Part shown: positions 1 through 5,594 of the stretch, piece after piece
Numbering within the stretch: position 1 is the stretch's first letter
Layout of the letters: each line of letters starts with the position of its first letter
Assembly (NCBI GenBank): GCA_041483175.1
Contig: JBGPFD010000218.1
Location: 1-5,869, forward strand
Reading direction: 5' to 3'
DNA from: Gp7-AA10 sp041483175
GTDB taxonomy: Bacteria > Acidobacteriota > Thermoanaerobaculia > Gp7-AA8
Length of the DNA stretch: 5,869 nucleotides
The notes under the pieces: generated by a model
The model's database searches: none
What the model was told of the DNA's origin: nothing
Seen by the model: the letters and a program-made list of their open reading frames with translations, nothing else
Translations under genes and position numbers: made by a program

Positions 1-201
1 ACGCGCCTTTCGCTCGAGGCGTTCTACGACAATTCCTCGGCGAACTGGCGGAATCCGAACGATCCTCCGAAGCCGGTCTCGTGGGGCGAAGCCACGACCG
101 ATGAGATGTGCATCGCTTTCCTCGGATTCACGATCGACGCGGAAAACCTGGCGGCCGGCCAGACCGCCGACGCGAGCTGGGTGCCGCGAATTCCGGAGTG
201 A
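1..201 (+). CDS. C-terminal fragment of a copper type II (PHM-like) monooxygenase-family protein
   Basis: Only the last 66 residues are in the window; the frame is open from base 1 and ends at TGA 199-201. The fragment reads EAFYDNSSANWRNPNDPP, then WGEATTDEMCIAFLGFTID. This matches the end of the peptidylglycine alpha-hydroxylating monooxygenase (PHM)-like C-terminal domain, where a DEMC motif supplies the methionine ligand of the catalytic copper CuM; here that is Met36 of the fragment (bases 106-108). The YDNS...NPNDPP...WGE..TDEMC pattern is common in long bacterial proteins, often acidobacterial, that join this domain to a redoxin or cytochrome c part. Whether such a fusion exists here cannot be seen. 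Such proteins are usually secreted or periplasmic. It converges on the lipocalin-like gene with only 6 bases between the stops and no room for a separate terminator. The family call is fairly safe; the enzymatic reaction is unknown. Confidence 0.75.
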   Translation, partial: TRLSLEAFYDNSSANWRNPNDPPKPVSWGEATTDEMCIAFLGFTIDAENLAAGQTADASWVPRIPE

Positions 202-207
202 TTTCGC

Positions 208-1284
208 CTACGGCGCGCGAAACTTCCGCTCGTATCCAGTCATCTCCACGTATCCCGCACCGCTGACGGCGACGTTGTCCAACGTGCCGCTGATGGTGAC
301 CGATCCTTCCCAGTACGTCACGTTCGTCGAGCCGCGAGTCACCAGCTCCTGATCGCGCATTTCGGGCTTGATCAGCACAACGATCCGAAACGCCGGCACG
401 GAGATCCGCCAGCCCATCGGATACACCGCACCGCTGTGGGGCGACCGCCACCGATCGAGCGCCTCCACGCGCATCTGGTCGTGGCGAATGTGAATCACGG
501 AACCGTCGCTGGTGATCAGCGAGCCCGACGACGCCGGATCGGGCGTGCCGTCGCTGCGCCGGATTTGGTAGAGCATCAGCTCGGAATCGTTGTCGAGCTG
601 CATGCAGAACCAGTCCCACCCCTGCTGGTTCTCGCGCAGATTCGAACTTCCGAACTCGTGATCCATCCAGGCGATCCCGCGGCACTGCTGGCCGTTGATG
701 ACGCCGCTGACCTCCAGTCGGGTCATCGAATAGTAGTGCGATGCGTAGCCGATGCCTTCCGCTTTCACGCTCACGCCGTTTTCGCCGTGGACCGCCGGCG
801 ATTTTCGCGAGCGCATGCGGAGGTCGAGCGAGTCGCCGCCGTGCGACGCCACCAGATGCCAGGAGCCATCCGGCAGCGTGCGCACGCTCCACCCTTCGTT
901 GAACACGTCGAGGAATCCAGCCGCGGCGGATCCGGTGAACGGCGATTCGCGGTTGAGTTTCTCGGCATACCGGAACTTTTGCCGATCGATGTCCGTGATG
1001 GCGAAGTGCGCCAGCGCGAGGTTGTGAAGGTCCCAACGGGTTTCCGGCGCAGCGTCGGGCGGAACGACGCCGACGCGGAAGAAGGTGACTTCAAACCCGT
1101 ATCGATGACCGCTCTCCGTACGCAGGTGGCCCGTGTAGTACCACCACTCGGTGCGGTACTCGTCGTGAGAACCGTGATCGCGTGGAAACTGAAAATCGTA
1201 GCCGGGAAGGGCGGGGCGGAACTGCGCCAAAGCGGAAGGCAGAAGGCAAACGGCAGAAATGGCGAGCGCCAGAAACTTCGTCAT
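208..1284 (-). CDS. secreted AttH/CrtC-type lipocalin-like protein (putative secreted hydrolase family)
   Basis: This gene encodes 358 residues if it starts at ATG 1284-1282. That start gives a clean signal peptide (MTKFLALAISAVCLLPSALA, then Gln21), with a basic start, a hydrophobic core and an A-L-A cleavage site. Upstream in-frame starts (ATG at 1308, TTG at 1323) would put a polar tail before it and are less likely. The family signature TEWWYYTGHL lies at residues 45-54. Further conserved blocks are YASHYYSMTRLEVSG (about 180-194), GIAWMDHEFGSS (203-214), GWDWFCMQLDND (222-233) and a final YWEGSVTISG plus GYVEMTGY (324-351). These are typical of the two-lobed lipocalin fold shared by AttH proteins and carotenoid 1,2-hydratase CrtC. 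AttH-like genes often sit beside a LolE/FtsX-type ABC transporter; none is here. No carotenoid genes are visible, so a carotenoid role is not supported. Exported lipid or hydrophobic ligand handling is an inference. Length is normal for the family. Confidence 0.85.
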   Translation of the reverse strand: MTKFLALAISAVCLLPSALAQFRPALPGYDFQFPRDHGSHDEYRTEWWYYTGHLRTESGHRYGFEVTFFRVGVVPPDAAPETRWDLHNLALAHFAITDIDRQKFRYAEKLNRESPFTGSAAAGFLDVFNEGWSVRTLPDGSWHLVASHGGDSLDLRMRSRKSPAVHGENGVSVKAEGIGYASHYYSMTRLEVSGVINGQQCRGIAWMDHEFGSSNLRENQQGWDWFCMQLDNDSELMLYQIRRSDGTPDPASSGSLITSDGSVIHIRHDQMRVEALDRWRSPHSGAVYPMGWRISVPAFRIVVLIKPEMRDQELVTRGSTNVTYWEGSVTISGTLDNVAVSGAGYVEMTGYERKFRAP

Positions 1285-1311
1285 TGTCGGCTTTGGGATA
1301 ATAATCATTCC
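1285..1311. promoter_or_regulatory. 27-bp divergent intergenic spacer with overlapping -10-like sequences
   Basis: The whole spacer between two outward-facing start codons is 27 bases and contains an AT-rich island, GGGATAATAATCATT (1295-1309), in otherwise GC-rich DNA. GATAAT (1297-1302) on the + strand and TATTAT (1303-1298) on the - strand each match the TATAAT consensus at five of six positions. They would put transcription starts only a few bases before each ATG, so the transcripts would be leaderless or nearly so. Neither gene has a clear Shine-Dalgarno sequence; the only candidate for the + gene is GGGA (1295-1298), 13 bases from its ATG. No good -35 hexamer is seen; any would fall inside the opposing gene. 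Promoter function is an inference. Confidence 0.35.
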
Positions 1312-3114
1312 ATGGCCGAGCAACCCGTCTCTTCACGCGCGCGTTTTCGGACGCTGGCAGCGGAGTCGGGTATCGCCATCGAGGCGGACGACCTGCTGGT
1401 TCTGGCACGCCGATACGCGGAGCAGGGGATGTACGACGAGTCGATCCACCTCTACGAGATGGCCGAGAAGCTCAAGCCGGGCTCGGTCTCCCTGCGGATC
1501 AACCTGGCGCGCGTGCGCGACCTGAAGCGCCAGACGGAAGAGGCGCGGTATGCGGCGATCCGCCAGGAAGTCAACGCCGAGCGTGCGCGCGACGAGATCG
1601 ACTCCTCGCAGTACGCCGGTCTGGCGCAGTACTACATGGCCAAGGATCAGACCTCCAAGGCCATCGAGCTTCTGGAAATCGCCAAGCTGAAAACTCCGAA
1701 CAACTATCGTCCGTTCGAAGTGCTGGGGCGGCTCTACTTTTCGCAGGGCGAGTGGGACCTGGCGCGCGAGGAGATCCAGGCCGCCCGCAAGCTGAATCCG
1801 TTCGAGCGCGGCCTGGCGGAGATCTCCGGACGGCTGGAGTTCGAGCTGAAGAACTTCGACCAGGCCCTCGACGAATTCATCGACGCCTTCCTGCTGGCGA
1901 CCGATCAGAAGGGCGAGAGCACTGAACCGATTCGCCGGATGATCAACATGCTCAAGCGCATGCGGAACATCGACACCAAGGATCTCAACGCGCGCATCAA
2001 GAGCCGCGTCGAGAACCTGCAGCTTCACACAGAACGGCTGGAGCTCCGCAAAGAGAATCTCTTCAAGTTTGAGACGCGCAAAGATCTGCAGGACATCATC
2101 CAGAAGATCACCCGCGATGCCGAGAAGCGCGGCAGCGCGGCGACGATCACCACGGAACTGCGGAAGCTCTCGGTCTTTCAGCACATGAAAGACGATCAGG
2201 TCGTGCGGCTGGCGAAGTTCGCTCGCGCCGATTCGATCGCTCAGGGCGGGTACGTCTTCCGCGAGGAAGACCGCTCGATGGATTTCTACGTCGTCAAGCA
2301 GGGACACATCGACATCCGCAAGGACACGCCGTTCGGCCCGCAGATCCTCGGGTCGCTCCCGCCGGACACGATTTTCGGCGAGATGAATTTCATCGACCGC
2401 ACGCATCGATCGAGCGATGCCGTGGCCACCGAGCCCGCTGCTTGTTATGTCTTCTCCTTCAGCGCACTCGATCAGCTCATGGACGAGGAGAAGGAGCTGG
2501 CCGTCGGCCTGCACTGGGCGTTCTGGCGCTCGCTGAGCGAGAAGGTGCGCGACGCGAACGAGCAGTTGAAGCTCTTCTTCCAGGAAGACGCGAAGAAGGG
2601 CGCGGGCCGCAAACGCGTTGAGGGGAAGCGCGAGGTGCAGCAGGTCACCGTAAAGTCGGAGGAGAAAGTCGATCTGTTCAAGGAACGCGGCCTCTCCGCG
2701 GCGGAGATGAAGCTGCTGGCGACATTCTCCAACGAGGAAAAGTTCCGCGAGGGATCGATGATTTTCCGCGAGGGCGAAAAAGGCGACAAGCTCTACATCG
2801 TTCTCGACGGCCGCGTGCGCATCTCCAAATTCATCCCCGGAGTGGGTGAAGAAGCGCTGGCGGTGCTCGACCGCGGCGATTTCTTCGGCGAGATGGCGCT
2901 GATCGATGACAAGGCGCGATCCGCTGACGCTAAGGCGCACGAAGGCGACGCCACCGTGCTTTCCATCGATCGCGCCACACTGAACGAGATCCTGTCGATG
3001 GACCCGCATGCCTCGCTGCAATTTCTCAATCTGCTCTGCCGCATGATTAGCCGCCGCCTGCGCGAGATCAACGACAAGATCGTGCAGTGGAAGTACATGA
3101 GCGGCGGCTTCTGA
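1312..3114 (+). CDS. TPR-repeat protein with two cyclic-nucleotide-binding (CNB) domains
   Basis: This 600-residue protein starts at ATG 1312; the frame stays open upstream, but that part runs antisense through the lipocalin gene. Domains in order: TPR-like helix pairs at about 26-60, 102-132, 134-165 and 168-197 (for example LYFSQGEWDLAREEIQAA); a charged, probably coiled helix at about 226-275; CNB domain 1 at about 284-420; a Lys/Glu-rich linker at about 424-455; CNB domain 2 at about 456-595. Both CNB domains keep the phosphate-binding cassette: FGEMNF (355-360) with Arg366-Ser367, and FGEMAL (525-530) with Arg536-Ser537, so both could bind cAMP or cGMP. No helix-turn-helix, kinase or cyclase follows, and there is no signal peptide or membrane segment. 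It therefore looks like a cytoplasmic nucleotide-sensing scaffold rather than a Crp-type regulator. The lipid-phosphatase gene begins 7 bases after its stop, suggesting co-transcription. The partner and process are unknown. Confidence 0.88.
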   Translation: MAEQPVSSRARFRTLAAESGIAIEADDLLVLARRYAEQGMYDESIHLYEMAEKLKPGSVSLRINLARVRDLKRQTEEARYAAIRQEVNAERARDEIDSSQYAGLAQYYMAKDQTSKAIELLEIAKLKTPNNYRPFEVLGRLYFSQGEWDLAREEIQAARKLNPFERGLAEISGRLEFELKNFDQALDEFIDAFLLATDQKGESTEPIRRMINMLKRMRNIDTKDLNARIKSRVENLQLHTERLELRKENLFKFETRKDLQDIIQKITRDAEKRGSAATITTELRKLSVFQHMKDDQVVRLAKFARADSIAQGGYVFREEDRSMDFYVVKQGHIDIRKDTPFGPQILGSLPPDTIFGEMNFIDRTHRSSDAVATEPAACYVFSFSALDQLMDEEKELAVGLHWAFWRSLSEKVRDANEQLKLFFQEDAKKGAGRKRVEGKREVQQVTVKSEEKVDLFKERGLSAAEMKLLATFSNEEKFREGSMIFREGEKGDKLYIVLDGRVRISKFIPGVGEEALAVLDRGDFFGEMALIDDKARSADAKAHEGDATVLSIDRATLNEILSMDPHASLQFLNLLCRMISRRLREINDKIVQWKYMSGGF

Positions 3115-3121
3115 CTCGAAC

Positions 3122-3949
3122 GTGCTGTTCGCCGCGTTTGGCGCGCTGTTCCTCGTTTTGTGGGCGATCATCGCTCCCACCCTGCCCCTTCTCCGGCGCG
3201 CCGGCGCCCTCGCAGCGCATCTGAGCGCCCGCGCCTCGGTGCGATGGGTGCGCGTCGGGCACCTGGCCAACCGCTTCCGCGTCTACACGCCCATCGCTTT
3301 CATGGTCATCGCCGGCGCATTTCTCACCGCATGGGCTGGCGACGGCTTCCTCGATCTCGCCGAGATGGTGCACGCCAACAACCCTGCGGTGCAGAATTTC
3401 GACACACTCGTTCACGCCTGGGCCATCGCGCAGCGGAGCGCGTCGTCGACCGCATTCTTCACGCTGATGACCACCATCGGCGGCCCGCCCGCGCTCACGG
3501 CCATCGGCGTGTGCGTCGGCATCGTCCTGCTGGTAACGAAGCGCTATCGCTGGCTGCTCTATCTCGTCGTAACCATGGGCGGCGGCGCGCTGCTCGATTG
3601 GGAGCTCAAGCACTTTTTCGCGCGCGCGCGGCCCGACGTGGCGGAAATGCTGCGGCAGGCGCACGGCTACTCCTTTCCCAGCGGTCACGCGATGGGCTCG
3701 ACCGTCATGTTCGGCGCGCTCAGCTATCTCGCTTTCCGAACCGTGCGCCGATGGCGCTGGAAGGCCACGGCCCTTGCGTTCGCCTGGACTCTCATCGCCG
3801 CCATCGCCACCTCGCGCGTCTACCTCGGCGTGCATTGGATGTCGGACGTTCTGGCCGGTGTTGCCGCGGGAGCGATGTGGGTCGGCGTGACAACCGTGGC
3901 CTACGAGACGCTGCGCCGGATCCGGCTCCTTCGCGCTACCGCGACGTGA
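3122..3949 (+). CDS. PAP2-family membrane phosphatase (lipid phosphate phosphatase)
   Basis: This 275-residue integral membrane protein belongs to the PAP2 superfamily, whose members remove phosphate from lipid substrates such as phosphatidic acid, phosphatidylglycerol phosphate or undecaprenyl pyrophosphate. All three catalytic motifs are intact: K163-x6-R170-P171; P186-S187-G188-H189 within YSFPSGHAMG; and S231-R232-x5-H238-x3-D242 within SRVYLGVHWMSD. His189 and His238 are the expected acid and nucleophile. Hydrophobic stretches suggest about six or seven membrane segments, near 2-24, 55-73, 121-138, 143-160, 190-206, 214-230 and 242-261. GTG 3122-3124 is chosen because it lies 7 bases after the upstream stop and includes the first membrane helix; no strong ribosome-binding site is visible, so translational coupling is plausible. 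The 3' end overlaps the convergent BrkB gene by 14 bases. The substrate cannot be told from sequence. Confidence 0.9.
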   Translation: MLFAAFGALFLVLWAIIAPTLPLLRRAGALAAHLSARASVRWVRVGHLANRFRVYTPIAFMVIAGAFLTAWAGDGFLDLAEMVHANNPAVQNFDTLVHAWAIAQRSASSTAFFTLMTTIGGPPALTAIGVCVGIVLLVTKRYRWLLYLVVTMGGGALLDWELKHFFARARPDVAEMLRQAHGYSFPSGHAMGSTVMFGALSYLAFRTVRRWRWKATALAFAWTLIAAIATSRVYLGVHWMSDVLAGVAAGAMWVGVTTVAYETLRRIRLLRATAT

Positions 3950-5360
3950 AGCGGTCCTCGATTCGCGACGGGCCGCGTGGCGCATACAGCTGCCGCACGA
4001 GCTGCCCGATGCTCATCCGATCGAGCGCGCTCTTCGTCGCCTCCGCGAGGCTCTGGAAAATCTGCTCGATGGCTTCGCGCTCGCGATCGTCGGGACCGAT
4101 CCCCGGAACGGCGTGGCGCGTTCCCTCGATCTGCGATTCGATTTCCTCCACGGTGATCTGATCGGGATCGCATCCCGGAACGAAGCCCGCCCACTCGCCG
4201 CCGATCTCCTTGACCAGCTGCGCATCCCCCAGCTTTCGCAGGACGCGGATCATTTGCGAATCGGTCGTGGCGAACTGTTCCGCCAATCGGTAGGATGACG
4301 GCGCCTCCTCGCGGCGATCGAACCGGCGGGCGATCTCCACCAGTGCGCGCAGGGCGAAATAGAAGTCGTATTGCGGCTGGTCTTCGATCCGTTGCACCGT
4401 CGCGCGCAACACGCCGTAGATGTTCTGAAAGACGTAGCTGATCTCCACGCCCAAGAGGATGATCACCCACATCACCTCGATGGCGATCAGAAAGATGATG
4501 GCCAGGCCGAGGGTGCCGTAAATCAGATTGAACTTGCCGTGAATCAGCCGAGTGGCGTACACACCGAAGCCAAATCGCACGAGCGAGAAGAGCGCCGCGG
4601 TCACCACCCCTCCGACTGCCGCCGCGCTCAGTTTCACGTGCGCCGACGGCACGAGCCAGAACAGCATGGTGAAGGCGATGAACAGCACAACGATCGGAAC
4701 GATCTTGAACGTCAGGTCGTGCTGAAAAAAGAAGCGGAGCACGCGGTTCTTCTCCAGCATGTTCGTGGTGGTGAACGAGAGTCCCATCAGCACCGGCCCC
4801 CAGAAAAAGAGCATGGTGAAGGCCATGATGTTCTGGCGGTAGCCGCGGACGCTGCGCACCCTCCAGATCTGATTGACGGTCGCTTCGACAGCGAGAAACA
4901 GCCGGAAGGCCACCACGATGAAGATGATCACGCCGAAGGTCGAAGCCGCCTGCGCGTTCTCGGCGAATCGCGCCAGGTGATAGGACAGCACTGGTGACTG
5001 ATACGGAATGATGACGTTGAGGATGTTGTCGATCTCGCTCTGAAAATTCGGGAAGAGCGATTGGAAGTACTGCTGCAACACGTTGGTGAACGCCACGAGC
5101 AGGGGGATGAGCGAAAGCAGTGTGGTGTACGCTAGCGAGGCCGCGCGCGACATTCCCTCGATGTCGTAGAACTCGCGCACCAGCTCCCGGACGAACAGGA
5201 AGAATTCCACCATCACCACGCGCGCGCGACGCCGTCCATGTGCTTCGCGTCGATACAGAAGCACGGCCGGATCCGTCAGCCACGACCAGACAAAGTGGCG
5301 CGCGGCGAGAAAACGATCCCTGCGCGAGGGGGGCGTACTCTCCGGGGCCTGTTCGACCAT
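3936..5360 (-). CDS. YihY/virulence factor BrkB family membrane protein with C-terminal winged-helix-like domain
   Basis: This 474-residue protein reads from ATG 5360-5358 to TAG 3938-3936. A GTGGA five bases before the ATG is a weak but usable ribosome-binding site. Residues about 50-315 form the BrkB/YihY core with six likely membrane helices (near 72-94, 139-162, 179-197, 218-238, 243-267 and 281-305). Family blocks seen are ASLAYTTLLSLIPLLVAF (74-91), NQIWRVRSVRGYRQN (163-177) and YGTLGLAIIFLIAIEVMWV (281-299), followed by LLGVEISYVFQN. About 160 soluble residues follow, with a winged-helix-like pattern (about 350-395: YRLAEQF...DSQMIRVLRKLGDAQLV) and an acidic helical tail. The family was once labelled ribonuclease BN (rbn), but that label belongs to another protein; its true role is unsettled, and envelope transport or integrity is usually suggested. 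It is divergent from the DUF4112 gene and convergent with the PAP2 gene. Confidence 0.88.
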   Translation of the reverse strand: MVEQAPESTPPSRRDRFLAARHFVWSWLTDPAVLLYRREAHGRRRARVVMVEFFLFVRELVREFYDIEGMSRAASLAYTTLLSLIPLLVAFTNVLQQYFQSLFPNFQSEIDNILNVIIPYQSPVLSYHLARFAENAQAASTFGVIIFIVVAFRLFLAVEATVNQIWRVRSVRGYRQNIMAFTMLFFWGPVLMGLSFTTTNMLEKNRVLRFFFQHDLTFKIVPIVVLFIAFTMLFWLVPSAHVKLSAAAVGGVVTAALFSLVRFGFGVYATRLIHGKFNLIYGTLGLAIIFLIAIEVMWVIILLGVEISYVFQNIYGVLRATVQRIEDQPQYDFYFALRALVEIARRFDRREEAPSSYRLAEQFATTDSQMIRVLRKLGDAQLVKEIGGEWAGFVPGCDPDQITVEEIESQIEGTRHAVPGIGPDDREREAIEQIFQSLAEATKSALDRMSIGQLVRQLYAPRGPSRIEDRFTSR

Positions 5361-5383
5361 TCAGATCCACTATAAACGCAACA

Positions 5384-5482
5384 GGCGCGCCCACCATGTA
5401 GAGCCGCCTCTCAGGCGGCTCGCGCCGGCTCAGAGCCGGCGCTACATCAGGCGCTCCCTGCATAATCTGCTGAGGATGGCTC
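5384..5482. repeat. Direct repeat copy 1 (about 99 bp), includes a BIME-like double hairpin
   Basis: This block runs from GGCGCGC at 5384 to ATGGCTC at 5476-5482 and recurs 111-112 bases downstream. The copies differ by about six changes: C5391/T5502, three substitutions in the ATCA/GTTG stretch after the hairpins, one extra T in copy 2 (CCCTG versus CCCTTG), and G5475/A5587 just before the ATG. The conserved tail GCATAATCTGCTGAG precedes an ATG in both copies, and in copy 2 that ATG starts the DUF4112 gene. Copy 1 is therefore a relic of the same gene start. Confidence 0.93.
5396..5447. repeat. REP/BIME-like inverted hairpin pair, copy 1
   Basis: There are two adjacent perfect hairpins with 9-bp stems and 3-base loops. 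Hairpin A pairs GAGCCGCCT (5401-5409) with AGGCGGCTC (5413-5421), loop CTC. Hairpin B pairs GCGCCGGCT (5422-5430) with AGCCGGCGC (5434-5442), loop CAG. The flanks ATGTA (5396-5400) and TACAT (5443-5447) are complementary and could close a three-way junction. GTAG sits at the outer foot of hairpin A on the + strand (5398-5401) and of hairpin B on the - strand (5445-5442). A GTAG followed by a palindrome is the hallmark of REP sequences recognised by REP-associated tyrosine transposases (RAYTs), and an inverted REP pair is a BIME. There is no T-run, so it is not a classical intrinsic terminator. Membership of a genome-wide family is inferred. Confidence 0.78.
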
Positions 5483-5502
5483 TCGGATGCGGTCGGCGCG
5501 CT
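5476..5502 (+). pseudogene. Fossil of a duplicated DUF4112 5' end (heavily deleted)
   Basis: Directly after repeat copy 1, ATGGCTC (5476-5482) equals the first seven bases of the DUF4112 gene (5588-5594). It is soon followed by GGATGCGGTCGGCGCGCT (5485-5502), an exact 18-base match to the interior of the same gene (5761-5778, encoding part of GDAVGAL). About 165 bases that separate these parts in the intact gene are missing, and the two parts are now out of frame with each other. The piece runs straight into repeat copy 2. It is non-coding and records a partial tandem duplication followed by an internal deletion. Confidence 0.65.
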
Positions 5503-5594
5503 CACCATGTAGAGCCGCCTCTCAGGCGGCTCGCGCCGGCTCAGAGCCGGCGCTACGTTGGGCGCTCCCTTGCATAATCTGCTGAGAATGGCTC
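5495..5594. repeat. Direct repeat copy 2 (about 100 bp), overlaps the DUF4112 start codon
   Basis: This is the second copy of the block at 5384-5482, running from GGCGCGC (5495-5501) through the hairpin pair and the tail GCATAATCTGCTGAG to ATGGCTC (5588-5594). It carries one extra T relative to copy 1. Its 3' end includes the start of an intact gene, so the repeat unit is not purely a mobile palindrome but also includes native upstream sequence of the DUF4112 gene. Confidence 0.93.
5507..5558. repeat. REP/BIME-like inverted hairpin pair, copy 2
   Basis: The two 9-bp stems are identical to those of copy 1: GAGCCGCCT/AGGCGGCTC at 5512-5532 and GCGCCGGCT/AGCCGGCGC at 5533-5553, with the same CTC and CAG loops. 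The closing flanks are ATGTA (5507-5511) and TACGT (5554-5558); one A-T pair of copy 1 becomes a T-G wobble here. GTAG is again at both outer feet. The hairpins are unchanged while the sequence after them has drifted. The pair ends 29 bases before the DUF4112 ATG, so it would lie in that gene's leader or promoter. Confidence 0.78.

Larger units (their letters stand above)
5361..5587. other. Divergent intergenic region carrying the duplicated REP-like block
   Basis: This 227-base spacer separates the BrkB start (leftward) from the DUF4112 start (rightward). It holds a short unique stretch next to BrkB (5361-5383), two direct copies of a roughly 100-bp block, and a short fossil of DUF4112 coding sequence between them. 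The unique stretch contains TATAGT on the - strand (read from GTTTATAGTGG), a possible -10 for BrkB, with no good -35. For DUF4112 there is only TGAGA just before the ATG, a poor ribosome-binding site. No small ORF in this region looks real. Confidence 0.6.

Noticed and set aside
436..1311. Open + strand frame upstream of and continuous with the TPR/CNB gene, which would extend that protein by 292 residues.
   Set aside because: It runs antisense through the clearly real lipocalin-like gene, its translation is low-complexity Arg/Val-rich with no family pattern, and the TPR protein has a natural ATG start at 1312. It is a side effect of high-GC codon bias.
1333..3270. A 645-codon open frame on the - strand opposite the TPR/CNB gene.
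   Set aside because: It mirrors a GC-rich gene in the antisense frame, has no recognisable domain, and spans the boundary of two real + strand genes. It is a shadow of real coding sequence.
3936..5360. Annotation of the - strand membrane protein as ribonuclease BN (rbn).
   Set aside because: That is a historical misassignment for the YihY/BrkB family; the protein has membrane helices and no nuclease motif.
3901..5508. A 535-codon - strand frame covering the BrkB gene in another frame and running into the repeat region.
   Set aside because: The protein is Arg-rich without hydrophobic segments, while the other frame encodes a well-matched BrkB membrane protein. Its proposed start lies in repeat sequence.
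5398..5556. Hairpins as intrinsic transcription terminators or as a CRISPR array.
   Set aside because: No T-run follows the stems on either strand, and they sit upstream of two divergent genes rather than downstream of any. There are only two long copies and no set of regular short spacers, so it is not CRISPR.
5384..5594. The ~100-bp direct repeats as attachment sites or target-site duplications of a mobile element.
   Set aside because: Only about 12 bases lie between the copies, far too little for an inserted element, and a duplication junction explains the arrangement better.
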